DNA of 64,000 bases, taken from the NCBI RefSeq assembly GCF_002368295.1, contig NZ_AP018248.1, positions 4,496,500 to 4,560,499 of the forward strand, in the 5' to 3' direction. Position 1 is the stretch's first letter; every line of letters starts with the position of its first letter. Under the pieces are notes generated by a model that did no database searches, was not told the origin of the DNA, and saw only the letters and a program-made list of their open reading frames with translations. The position numbers and the translations under genes were made by a program. The DNA comes from Tolypothrix tenuis PCC 7101 (lineage in GTDB: Bacteria; Cyanobacteriota; Cyanobacteriia; Cyanobacteriales; Nostocaceae). Shown here piece after piece: positions 34,851 to 42,923 of this stretch.

Positions 34851-34924
34851 CTTTTGTCTTCTCTACGAGAGGCTGCGCCAACGACACGCTACGCGAACGC
34901 AAAATCTAAAATTCGTTGACTTCA

Positions 34925-35695
34925 TTAAAAAAACAGCTTAAATCTTGCTAACTGGGCTGTAATCGCTACTGTCAGAACTTTATTCAGTTCTTTAGCATCT
35001 TGAAATTGCAGAATTTGCTGCTTTGGTAAGTCGAAAGGAAACTCGCCTTCTAATTCTGGGCGTTGCATTTGCGCTAGTAAAATTTGTTCTGATCGCTTAC
35101 TTTGCATCGCATAGCCAAGTTCAATACAGACATTGGGGCTGGGGATTAGTTGTGTAGTTTCTTTACCAGCGATGTTAGCAATGGGTGTAGTATCTGCAAT
35201 AAACAATAAACTCTTGCGGATTTTTCGCAGAATACCAGTAGAAAGCCGTAAGGGGCCGTTACTTGGACGATAGGATTCTACTAAAGTTAAAGGTAGACGC
35301 GATCGCTTATTCAAATTTTCTAGACTAGTTTGTATCCCGGCGCGCAAAGCCTCACTCGCTTCGCCATACTCGGTTTGATAGCATAAAAAAATTGTCGGAT
35401 CTAACTGTGCTAACAGCGCTTGCTTGGTGAAATAGATTTCATGACTAATCAAGTCAATATTAGCTACCGCATAGCCACCGCTACCTTCAATATAAAATTC
35501 AATATTTTCGCCTTCCAAATAGCGCCCAAACCAAGTTGACTGCTTTACCTCGTCACTATCTTCCAAAAAATCCGCACGTAAACCCGATCGCAGTAAACTT
35601 TTTTTACTGAGGCGAATGTCTGGCTGACGCTTTTCTAGTTCCGCGATCGGCTCATAATCTTGTATATACCATGCCCTGAGCGCAATAATTGACAT
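34925..35695 (-). CDS. TIR-like / nucleoside-deoxyribosyltransferase-like fold protein
   Basis: 256 residues. The C-terminal half (about 105-256) contains LLFIADTTPIANIAG, SPNVCIELGYAMQSKRSEQILLAQ and FPFDLPKQQILQF. This is the Asp...NVxxELGYA...PFDL order of bacterial TIR-like and predicted nucleotide-binding effector domains, in which the Glu of ELG is catalytic for NAD cleavage. The N-terminal ~100 residues are unrecognised and may sense or regulate. There is no obvious signal-producing cyclase nearby, so it is not a CBASS or Thoeris locus as such. The neighbours are a Uma2 gene, repeats and a MITE-like element. The fold call is from motif spacing only. Confidence 0.6.
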   Translation of the reverse strand: MSIIALRAWYIQDYEPIAELEKRQPDIRLSKKSLLRSGLRADFLEDSDEVKQSTWFGRYLEGENIEFYIEGSGGYAVANIDLISHEIYFTKQALLAQLDPTIFLCYQTEYGEASEALRAGIQTSLENLNKRSRLPLTLVESYRPSNGPLRLSTGILRKIRKSLLFIADTTPIANIAGKETTQLIPSPNVCIELGYAMQSKRSEQILLAQMQRPELEGEFPFDLPKQQILQFQDAKELNKVLTVAITAQLARFKLFF

Positions 35696-35860
35696 AAGGC
35701 GCTATTCTTTGCTATTCAACTTCGTACCAGCTTATACCAATTTTGGATTTTGGGAGAGATGATTATATTGTTTCTTTGTTAATTTCTCTAGAGAGGGAAC
35801 ATAGGTACAGACAAGCAGCCTCCTTGAGGAGTTCACTCTACAATTGGCAAATGAGTTCTC

Positions 35861-36043
35861 AAAAGCAGCAATTGTAGTATCAAAAGCAGCAATTGTATTA
35901 TCAAAAGCAGCAATTGTAGTATTAAAAGCAGCAATTGTATTATCAAAAGCAGCAATTGTAGTATTAAAAGCAGCAATTGTATTATCAAAAGCAGCAATTG
36001 TATTATCAAAAGCAGCAATTGTAGTCTCCGAAACAGCAATTGG
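35861..36043. repeat. 21-bp tandem repeat array (8 units plus a degenerate ninth)
   Basis: Units of AAAAGCAGCAATTGTA followed by GTATC, TTATC or GTATT start at 35861, 35882, 35903, 35924, 35945, 35966, 35987 and 36008. A degenerate AAACAGCAATTG ends the array. Units 3-6 alternate two variants, giving a 42-bp higher-order period. Each unit contains the palindrome CAATTG. The array is open in both strands (heptapeptide SKAAIVV one way, LQLLLLI the other), but no start or RBS supports a protein. Confidence 0.9.
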
Positions 36044-36129
36044 GGGTATCTTTTGCGATAACAGCTTATATTTTTATGTAATTACTTCAGCCAAACTTAC
36101 AAAAGCCCACATCATTGCAATAAGTATTT

Positions 36130-36380
36130 GTAGGGACACAATATTGCTCAGAGGTGTAAACTTAAGCTAAAAGCTATATACGGCGGGTGTTGTACAAATC
36201 CCTCGCCCTCATCCCCTAACCCCTTCTCCCTGAGGGAGAAGGGGAATTGAATCTCTTGCTCCCTTCTCCCTGAGGGAGAGGGGCTGGGGGTGAGGGCAAA
36301 ACCTTTGAACAAAGCGGGTTTGGTGTTAAGTTGACACCAATGAACATTGTTTGTCCCCTGAAGAATAATTTATGTGTCGC
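36130..36380. mobile_element. MITE-like non-autonomous element, copy 2
   Basis: The inner terminal repeats are GGTGTAAACTTAA (36153-36165) and TTAAGTTGACACC (36326-36338), matching at 12 of 13 positions. The interior (CTATATACGGCGGGTGTTG, CCCTCATCCCC, GGGGGTGAGGGCAAAACC) is nearly identical to copy 1 at 31124-31390. The outer right end again carries TGTGTCGC. Confidence 0.7.
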
Positions 36381-36396
36381 CTGATTCTTAGATAAT

Positions 36397-37770
36397 TTAC
36401 ATTGTTAAATGCTGGAGAATCAAAGAACAAACATCTGTTGCAGGAATTACATCTTGATTCATGAGGTGAGTTTGATGGCTAATAAACATCGGCCCCTCGC
36501 TGGGGGAAGTTGTCACACAAGCGTGAGAACCACGAACTAGGGAAGCATCGAGAGGAATGACATCCATCAAGTAACGAAAACCTAATTTTTTCTGCAACAG
36601 CTTGGAAGCAATTTTGAGTTGGGGAAATTTCAGTTGCGGATCGAGGAAAAGTTCTACAGGATCGTAACCTGGTTTGCGGTGAATATCCACAGTTCTAGCA
36701 AAATCAGGCGCTTTTGCATCATCCAGCCAGTAGTAATAGGTAAACCAAGCATCAGATTGTGCGATCGCCACTAACTCTCCAGAACGAGGATGATTAAGAT
36801 GGTAAGCTTTTTTCCCTTCTTCATCCAATACCTGCGCTACCCCTGCAGTTGACTCTAGCAAATCGCGCACTTTGGGAATATACGCCGCATCGTTAACATA
36901 TACATGAGCTACCTGATGATCAGCGACAGCAAAAGCAATACTAGCACCTGGATCTAACAATTCTCGCCCTAACTCTTCTCTAACAGCAATTAAACCATGT
37001 TTCCTGAGTATACGGTTCAAATCTACCGCCTGAGATACTGGCGTAATACCATATTCTGAAAGAATAATTACTTGAGTATTTCTGGCTTGATAATAATTAA
37101 TTAAATCACCACAAACCGCATCAATTTCTTGTAAATCTTTTTGTATCTGCTGTTTATCTTGACCGAATTTTTGTAAACAATAATCTAAATGTGGCAAATA
37201 TACTAATGTTAATGTCGGGCTATAGTGTTCCTCAACCCACTTAGCAGAATTAGCAATCCATTGACTAGAAACAATTGATGTATTCGGCCCCCAAAAATTA
37301 AACAGAGGAAACTGACCTAAATCTGATTGAATTGACTCGCGAATATTACTAGGATATGTATAAATATCAGGTAACTTTCTGCCATCTGCGGGATACATTG
37401 GGCGCGGAGTAATCGCATAATCTACAGCAGAATACATGTTGTACCACCAAAAAAGGTTAGCACAAGTAAAATTAGGGTCAATAGATTTAGCCATTTCCCA
37501 AATTTTAGGTGACTGGACTAATTTATTAGACTGTCGCCAGAATTTAATTTCACAATCATCACGAAAATACCAACCATTAGCAACAATGCCATGTTCATCT
37601 GGTAATTTTCCTGTTAAATAAGTAGCTTGAACAGAGCAAGTTACAGCAGGTAATACTGGCGTAATTGGTACTACTTGACCTTTAGCAGCCCAAGCAGATA
37701 AAAATGGCGTGTTTTCTCCTAGTAAACTAGGTGTTAAGCCGACAACATTGAGAACAACAGTTTTCTGCAT
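36397..37770 (-). CDS. eboF: EboF, type I phosphodiesterase / alkaline-phosphatase superfamily protein of the ebo cluster
   Basis: 457 residues. The core of the alkaline-phosphatase/nucleotide pyrophosphatase fold is visible: an N-terminal metal site region VVLNVVGLTPSLLGENTP, PVLPAVTCSVQATYLTGKLPDEHGI with the nucleophile Thr/Ser, LVYLPHLDYCLQKFG, and VIILSEYGIT (in place of the common SDHGM). The last protein of eboA-B-C-E-F, it starts 15 bases after eboE. In cyanobacteria the ebo operon is required for export of the scytonemin monomer to the periplasm. The molecular activity of EboF is not established. The replacement of the metal-binding DHG by EYG is worth noting. Confidence 0.85.
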   Translation of the reverse strand: MQKTVVLNVVGLTPSLLGENTPFLSAWAAKGQVVPITPVLPAVTCSVQATYLTGKLPDEHGIVANGWYFRDDCEIKFWRQSNKLVQSPKIWEMAKSIDPNFTCANLFWWYNMYSAVDYAITPRPMYPADGRKLPDIYTYPSNIRESIQSDLGQFPLFNFWGPNTSIVSSQWIANSAKWVEEHYSPTLTLVYLPHLDYCLQKFGQDKQQIQKDLQEIDAVCGDLINYYQARNTQVIILSEYGITPVSQAVDLNRILRKHGLIAVREELGRELLDPGASIAFAVADHQVAHVYVNDAAYIPKVRDLLESTAGVAQVLDEEGKKAYHLNHPRSGELVAIAQSDAWFTYYYWLDDAKAPDFARTVDIHRKPGYDPVELFLDPQLKFPQLKIASKLLQKKLGFRYLMDVIPLDASLVRGSHACVTTSPSEGPMFISHQTHLMNQDVIPATDVCSLILQHLTM

Positions 37771-37785
37771 AAATTTAATATCCTA

Positions 37786-39012
37786 TTAATTACCAGAAAA
37801 ATTTGTTAATACCCACTCATATTCTCGCTGAATAGAAGTGAGCAAATCTATTTTCATTTCTGATGGCAATACATCCCATGTATAAGTCTCAATTTCCAGA
37901 TGTTGACAAGCATGATTTTGCTGCAGCAAATGTAAGATTGTCACAATATCATCTTGTGTAGACTGCAAAATTTGATAATCTCGAATGAAAATTGGCACAT
38001 GAAAATGAGTACGCCATTCTTCAGCTAGGGATTGCTGCAGTTGCGGTAAAGCCGTAATTAAATCAGGATAATGATGTAACGTTCCATCAGCACGACGTTC
38101 TATGACTTGATGCAAATAAGTCGATTCAGCAAAAGGTTGTAAGCGCTCAACTATTAAACTACGTTGCTCAACTTCAGATGGTATCTTTACTTGAATTGCG
38201 GCACTAATTTGCATCTTGCCAATTTTAATTCCTGCTGATGCCAAGCGTGCAAATACAGACTCAGGTTGCTCATATTCTACTGAAAAATGGCAAGTGTCAT
38301 AGCAAATTCGCACATGGTCTAGCAATTTACTTTCCGCTAAACTAGGCTCAATATCTAATTGTTCAGCTAAATAATTACCAGCTATAGGCAATAACCAATT
38401 TTGATAAAATTCAATTACTTCTGAGGTATTTTCAATTAACCCGTCAGGTTCAGGTTCTAAATCAATGTGCAACAACTTACCTGTAGTTTCCTGAATTCGC
38501 ATCATTTCAGCAACAACTGCTGCAATATTCAAACAGCTAGTCTTGAAAACTATCTCCTTTTGTTCTTCTTTATCTAACCACCAAGGTTTATATGATAAAG
38601 GTAATGTAGAAATTCCCCCATCTAAACCATCAGGTAATAAAATCGCTAAAATTTCTGTCAAATTTAATGTATATTCTACTCGTTCGTGATTTGACCAATC
38701 TGGTGCATAAACTTGGTCTTTCACAACTTGGCGATGAAATCCTCCGTAAGGAAAACCATTTAAGGTGAAAACATATAAATCTTTTTCTGTTAGCCAAGTT
38801 TGAAACTGAGCTAAATTTTCACCTACTAAAAGTTGCTTTGCGGCTGTATCTGCTAACCGCAAACCAATACCAAAAGGTGCTTCAGGCGATAAACGAGATT
38901 TGAGTTCAGGAATATATTGTTTTAAATTAGCAAAAACTTCTTCCCAACTTTCACCAGGATGGATATTTGAACAATAAGTTAGGTAAAAGTTGCTATTAGC
39001 GGCAATTTTCAT
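37786..39012 (-). CDS. eboE: EboE, metabolite traffic protein (sugar-phosphate isomerase/epimerase-like TIM barrel)
   Basis: 408 residues from ATG 39012 (MKIAANSNFYLTYCSNIHPG). The frame is open to 39114, but that extension runs into a dispersed repeat (39089-39120) and is not expected to be coding. Family blocks are IHPGESWEEVFANLKQYIP, TLNGFPYGGFH, VYAPDWSNHERVEYT, LLHIDLEPEPDG and ICYDTCHFSVEYEQP. The xylose-isomerase-like barrel has candidate metal ligands (Glu in DLEPEP, Asp/His in CYDTCHF). It lies between eboC and eboF. A 427-base repeat-filled gap precedes it, so it may have its own promoter. Confidence 0.88.
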   Translation of the reverse strand: MKIAANSNFYLTYCSNIHPGESWEEVFANLKQYIPELKSRLSPEAPFGIGLRLADTAAKQLLVGENLAQFQTWLTEKDLYVFTLNGFPYGGFHRQVVKDQVYAPDWSNHERVEYTLNLTEILAILLPDGLDGGISTLPLSYKPWWLDKEEQKEIVFKTSCLNIAAVVAEMMRIQETTGKLLHIDLEPEPDGLIENTSEVIEFYQNWLLPIAGNYLAEQLDIEPSLAESKLLDHVRICYDTCHFSVEYEQPESVFARLASAGIKIGKMQISAAIQVKIPSEVEQRSLIVERLQPFAESTYLHQVIERRADGTLHHYPDLITALPQLQQSLAEEWRTHFHVPIFIRDYQILQSTQDDIVTILHLLQQNHACQHLEIETYTWDVLPSEMKIDLLTSIQREYEWVLTNFSGN

Positions 39013-39088
39013 GAGATAAATACCTGATTTTTTAAATGTAATTTTTTTGTGTGGTATGTTATGCCTTTGCATCTTTAATTTGCTTGCG

Positions 39089-39428
39089 GTGCGTTGCGCT
39101 GCGCGACAACACACCCTACACTTGGAATTTTGATAAGATAAATACCTTTATTTTTATGTAAAAATATTTTTTCCGTAGGGTGGTTACGCCGTAGGCTAAG
39201 AGGTTTTTTGAAAAGTTTTTCCCTGTGATTTTAATTGCACTGTTACCCCCCTTAATCCCCCCTTGTCAAGGGGGGAGACCGGAAAATCCAGTTCCCTCCC
39301 CTTTCTAAGGGGAGGGCTAGGGTGGGGTAAAAATATTTGATACACTACTACAGACTTTTCAAACATCCTCTAACGCACCTTGCATTTTTAATCTGGCTGC
39401 GTTGCGCTTGGCGACAACACACCCTACA
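39089..39428. repeat. Repeat-filled gap between eboC and eboE
   Basis: Two copies of the GCGACAACACACCCTACA repeat (39089-39120 and 39396-39428, same family as 9898-9925) flank a region with a CCCCCCTTGTCAAGGGGGG hairpin (about 39258-39276) and C-rich/G-rich repeats. No gene is supported. Confidence 0.65.
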
Positions 39429-39439
39429 TTCTTGCAACT

Positions 39440-40375
39440 TCAAGTAACAGCAAACATTTTGGCAAATGACATAGAAATTGGTAGCAAAATTAATACTAAT
39501 AAGCCATATGCTAAACCAGTAAAACCAGCTGCAATGCTTGCATCTAAGATTATTAAAGACAACACACCAACTTTCACAGCATTGCGGATTTTTTCTGGTA
39601 CTGGCTCACGTGCAGCTTGGATAAAATTAGGTAATACTCGTACTGCTAATAAAGCTGCGAATGGTAACGCTGCAATTACTGTATATTCTGCGAAAAATCC
39701 TAAGCTTAAAACTGCTGTCAATACTATTGCAATCAGAATTAACGCTACTACTCCCGTAATTCTTTTACCACCGTGAACTTCTCCTTGACTAATTGCGGTG
39801 ATCGCTGCAATGTAAAGTACAGGAATGAGCGCTAAATACCAGCGTTCCCCAACCATAGCAGGTAAAGCACTGACACCCAATAACAAGTTACTACCACGGC
39901 ACACACCCATATTTAAAGGGCCAAAAAAGGGGTGATGCTTCCCTACAGAGTCATATAAAAGCGCTGCAAAAGTAATGAAAATGGCAATGGTGACACTCAA
40001 CAAAGATACTTGAGTAGCCGCAAAAATTGCGATCGCAAATAATATCATCCCCAATAATGCCGCATTCTCGCGAGACACACGACCGCTAGGAATTGGTCTT
40101 GATGGGCGTTCTTGCTGATCTAATTCGGCATCAAAAACATCATTAAAAACTATACCACCGCCATATAATCCAGTGGTAGCTAGTAACAACCAGGCTAAGG
40201 GTATGAAACCATCAGCCGTTGGTTGTCCATTCATTAATTGAGTAAAAATTACCCCAGAACCAGAAGCCGAAAAACCAACTAAAATATCAGCCCAAGCTGT
40301 CACAATATTCGCTGGGCGCATCAACTCTAAATACCCGCGCCACTTTGGTAAATTTAAACTTGCAACAATATTCAC
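39440..40375 (-). CDS. eboC: EboC, UbiA-like prenyltransferase
   Basis: 311 residues from GTG 40375, preferred because AAGGA lies 9 bases upstream. The longer frame to 40456 translates heptamer repeats (ITNYQLP). It is an integral membrane protein with about 8-9 helices. The UbiA first Asp-rich motif is NDVFDAELDQQERPSRPIPSG, preceded by MRPANIVTAWADILVGF. The second Asp-rich site is weak (YDSVGKHHPFFG). In the ebo cluster it is thought to modify or anchor a metabolite with a prenyl group during transport. The substrate is unknown. Confidence 0.87.
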   Translation of the reverse strand: MNIVASLNLPKWRGYLELMRPANIVTAWADILVGFSASGSGVIFTQLMNGQPTADGFIPLAWLLLATTGLYGGGIVFNDVFDAELDQQERPSRPIPSGRVSRENAALLGMILFAIAIFAATQVSLLSVTIAIFITFAALLYDSVGKHHPFFGPLNMGVCRGSNLLLGVSALPAMVGERWYLALIPVLYIAAITAISQGEVHGGKRITGVVALILIAIVLTAVLSLGFFAEYTVIAALPFAALLAVRVLPNFIQAAREPVPEKIRNAVKVGVLSLIILDASIAAGFTGLAYGLLVLILLPISMSFAKMFAVT

Positions 40376-40399
40376 TTGTATGTCCTTATTTATTTGGTG

Positions 40400-40482
40400 T
40401 TTGTCATTAGGTAATTGGTAATTGGTAATTGGGTGTTTGTTATTCTTCTCCCTCATCCCCAGTCCCCAGTCCCCAATCCCTA
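40400..40482. repeat. Heptamer repeats between eboB and eboC
   Basis: TAATTGG units (about 40410-40431) and CCCAGTC/CCCAATC units (about 40457-40480) fill the 100-base gap. Confidence 0.7.
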
Positions 40483-41388
40483 CTCAATCAACACATAATC
40501 TGCAACAGACTTAATCCCCGGTTCTTGTCCCCGCAATACTGAGTTACCATTGAACATTTGACGCTGGTCAGCAGATGGCGCATCTAGCCAGTCTGAAGCT
40601 TTCATTTGTCCTGTTTGTCCGTAAGCTGCTAGGGCGTTTTCGTAGCAAACAGCTTGTACGTGTTTCTCCGATATCCCTGTGTCTAACATTAACTGTGCTG
40701 TTTTCGGAACTGCTAAGGGATCGCTCACACCCCAATCGGCGCTACTATCTACAATGATGCGATTACTTCCATATTGACGAACAATATCTGCCATCCTAGC
40801 GTTACCCATCTTGGTTTTCGGGTAAATTGTGAAAGCTGCCCAAAAGCCTCGGTTTAAAACTTCTTCAACGGTTTCTTCGTTGTTGTGGTCAATAATTACT
40901 TGTGATGGATCTAGTCCATATTCAATGCAACGATCCATGCTGCGGCTAGCCCCTGCTTTTTTATTACGATGAGGGGTATGAATCATTACTAGCATATCCA
41001 GTTCTTTAGCTAGGGCTAATTGTTCGCAAAAGTATTTATCTTCTGCTTCTGTCATGTCGTCATAGCCAATTTCCCCAATCGCCACCACGCCTTCTTTACA
41101 AGCAAACAGTGGTAGCAATTCCATCACTTCTGCGGCTAAGGCTTCGTTATTAGCTTCTTTGGGGTTGAGTCCGATAGTACAGTAATGTTGAATGCCAAAT
41201 TGACTAGCCCGAAAGCGTTCCCACCCAACTAAGCTACTAAAGTAATCTTTAAAGGAACCAGCAGTTGTGCGGAGTTGTCCCAACCAGAAAGATGGCTCAA
41301 TTACTGCGACAATACCATGTTCCCGCATGATCAGGTAATCATAGGTGGTACGGGAACACATATGAATGTGGGGATCGATAAACATCAT
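40480..41388 (-). CDS. eboB: EboB, TatD-family metal-dependent hydrolase
   Basis: 302 residues. The amidohydrolase metal sites are seen as FIDPHIHMCSR (HxH), EIGYDD (Glu), VMIHTPHR (His), VIIDHNNEETVE (His) and IVDSSADWG (Asp). It is a conserved ebo protein; the hydrolysed compound is unknown. The gene lies between eboA and eboC, all on the minus strand. The start is ATG 41388 or the next Met codon. Confidence 0.88.
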   Translation of the reverse strand: MMFIDPHIHMCSRTTYDYLIMREHGIVAVIEPSFWLGQLRTTAGSFKDYFSSLVGWERFRASQFGIQHYCTIGLNPKEANNEALAAEVMELLPLFACKEGVVAIGEIGYDDMTEAEDKYFCEQLALAKELDMLVMIHTPHRNKKAGASRSMDRCIEYGLDPSQVIIDHNNEETVEEVLNRGFWAAFTIYPKTKMGNARMADIVRQYGSNRIIVDSSADWGVSDPLAVPKTAQLMLDTGISEKHVQAVCYENALAAYGQTGQMKASDWLDAPSADQRQMFNGNSVLRGQEPGIKSVADYVLIE

Positions 41389-41458
41389 AAATAATTCAAA
41401 ATTCCTAATTCAAAATGAATAACGCAGTATTAATCGCTGGGCTGAAACCTGGCGTAAG

Positions 41459-41482
41459 AGAGACGCGATTCATCGCGTCTCT
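41459..41482. repeat. 11-bp perfect hairpin (AGAGACGCGAT / ATCGCGTCTCT)
   Basis: A perfect palindrome with a 2-base loop between eboA and eboB. This short element is scattered in Nostocales genomes. It could stabilise or attenuate the ebo transcript. Confidence 0.75.
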
Positions 41483-41515
41483 ACCCTGTGCTGATATTTT
41501 TTAGGGGGAAGCTTT

Positions 41516-42397
41516 TTATTTGCAGACTGCTACGCGATCGCGGCTAAAATTACTCCAGGTCAATTCGCCTTCTGCAATGGCTGACTGCAAGTCTGGATAA
41601 AGAGATAGTAGTGCTTGTGCTTCTAATAAAGGAGATTGCGAACAAGCTAAGGCTGCTGCTTGTTTTTCGGCAATGCTGCCTTCTGCCAATACTTTGGCTA
41701 AATCTGCAATGATTGCATTATCGGCAAATTTTCCTACTGGCCGCCACAATTCTGGTGATACTGGACGTTTAGCAGCCCAACGTTCATGAGCATAGTTTAC
41801 CAACATCCTTGCTAATTCAGGGTTAGCACGTTGGTCTAGACCCCAAATTTGATGCAAAGGACTACCCACAAATAAAGCCTTCAGCACCATCTGATTCCAA
41901 GCAATATTATCTAAATAATTTGCTGGATAGGGGTTGTTAAGTGCGATCGCCTGGAATACATTAGTCATATTACTGCGAATCCCTTCAGCCGCACGTTGGC
42001 GATGTAATTCTGGATGCGGCAGTAAAGGTAGACTTTGATACAGGGCAATTAACTCCCCCAGATCCGCAACACTGAAAACTTTATCGAGCGATCGCAGATA
42101 ATCCTCAGTGCGATCGTGGGGTAAAGCTAGAACTAAGAGTATTCTACCAGCTTGATCTACAGTCCAATTACCAGGAGACCAACCAGGGACTAAGTCATCA
42201 GCTGCTGCTAAGTCCTGGGATGTTAGCTGTAAATTCTTTTTACCGAGATAACGCGGTACAGCACTAAAAGAAGTATAAAATATCTTCTCGGGCGCACCGT
42301 TAGCAATCTGTGTTTGCTTTTGTTCCAACCAAGCCAGTGCTTCTGGAGACACAGACTGTATTAGCCAATGATGTAACAACTGGTTTACGTTACTCAT
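41516..42397 (-). CDS. eboA: EboA family protein
   Basis: 293 residues, all-helical and soluble. It has the family phrases YTSFSAVPRYLGKKNLQL, LVPGWSPGNWTVDQAGRILLVLAL and DNIAWNQMVLKALFVGSPL. It is the first gene of the leftward ebo operon, followed at 127 bases by eboB. The biochemical role is not known; in the cluster it is needed for metabolite traffic to the periplasm. It is divergent from eboD across a 526-base region. Confidence 0.87.
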   Translation of the reverse strand: MSNVNQLLHHWLIQSVSPEALAWLEQKQTQIANGAPEKIFYTSFSAVPRYLGKKNLQLTSQDLAAADDLVPGWSPGNWTVDQAGRILLVLALPHDRTEDYLRSLDKVFSVADLGELIALYQSLPLLPHPELHRQRAAEGIRSNMTNVFQAIALNNPYPANYLDNIAWNQMVLKALFVGSPLHQIWGLDQRANPELARMLVNYAHERWAAKRPVSPELWRPVGKFADNAIIADLAKVLAEGSIAEKQAAALACSQSPLLEAQALLSLYPDLQSAIAEGELTWSNFSRDRVAVCK

Positions 42398-42923
42398 GAT
42401 TAATGCACAATAATTCCTTAAGTTTTTTGTATGGCAAACTAATTTCCCACTTTTTCCTACGTAAAGATATTTAAGTCACTCGCAATAATTGCAATCATAT
42501 TTTTTCTACTATAAGAAAATTACTGAGATGTATAAAAAAATTCATCTCTAACTTTACTAAATCTATAAAATTCTGGAGATTTTAAATAAGATAATGTAAA
42601 GATAGGGCTGTCAAGTGCTGAATTATAAGGGCAAATTATATAGAATAAGTCTACTCTGAAATTTAATAATCTCCCTCAAAATGCACCTTTAAATAAAGGT
42701 TAAAGCCTAAAGCAAATTGCAGTCGGAATGTGAATTTTGCACAGATTTATCTAGGAAATTAAGCTAGTTACATTCACTTACTTACTTAGTAAGAATCTAT
42801 CTTCTATTAAACATTTCAGTATTGAAATCATGAAATGCCTTCTTAAGGATGGATACTGGTCAATTACTAGCGACAAAAAATCCCATATTGGGATAGCAAT
42901 ACTTAAAAAATTCTTCACTAAAA
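42398..42923. promoter_or_regulatory. Divergent promoter region of eboA and eboD
   Basis: 526 AT-rich bases separate the start codons of leftward eboA and rightward eboD and must hold both promoters. I see no ORF. I could not identify a convincing operator by eye. Confidence 0.45.

Noticed and set aside
34611..34902. Reverse-strand frames rich in PITNYQLPITHY
   Set aside because: They are translations of the heptamer repeat array and overlap the Uma2 gene.
35861..36043. Possible CRISPR array
   Set aside because: The units are contiguous 21-mers with no unique spacers, and no cas genes are present.
35844..36170. Open frame translating the 21-bp array as a SKAAIVV heptapeptide-repeat protein, and its reverse-strand LQLLLLI counterpart
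   Set aside because: Neither has a convincing start codon with a ribosome site. Openness on both strands is an automatic result of an in-frame tandem repeat, and the right end runs into the MITE-like element.
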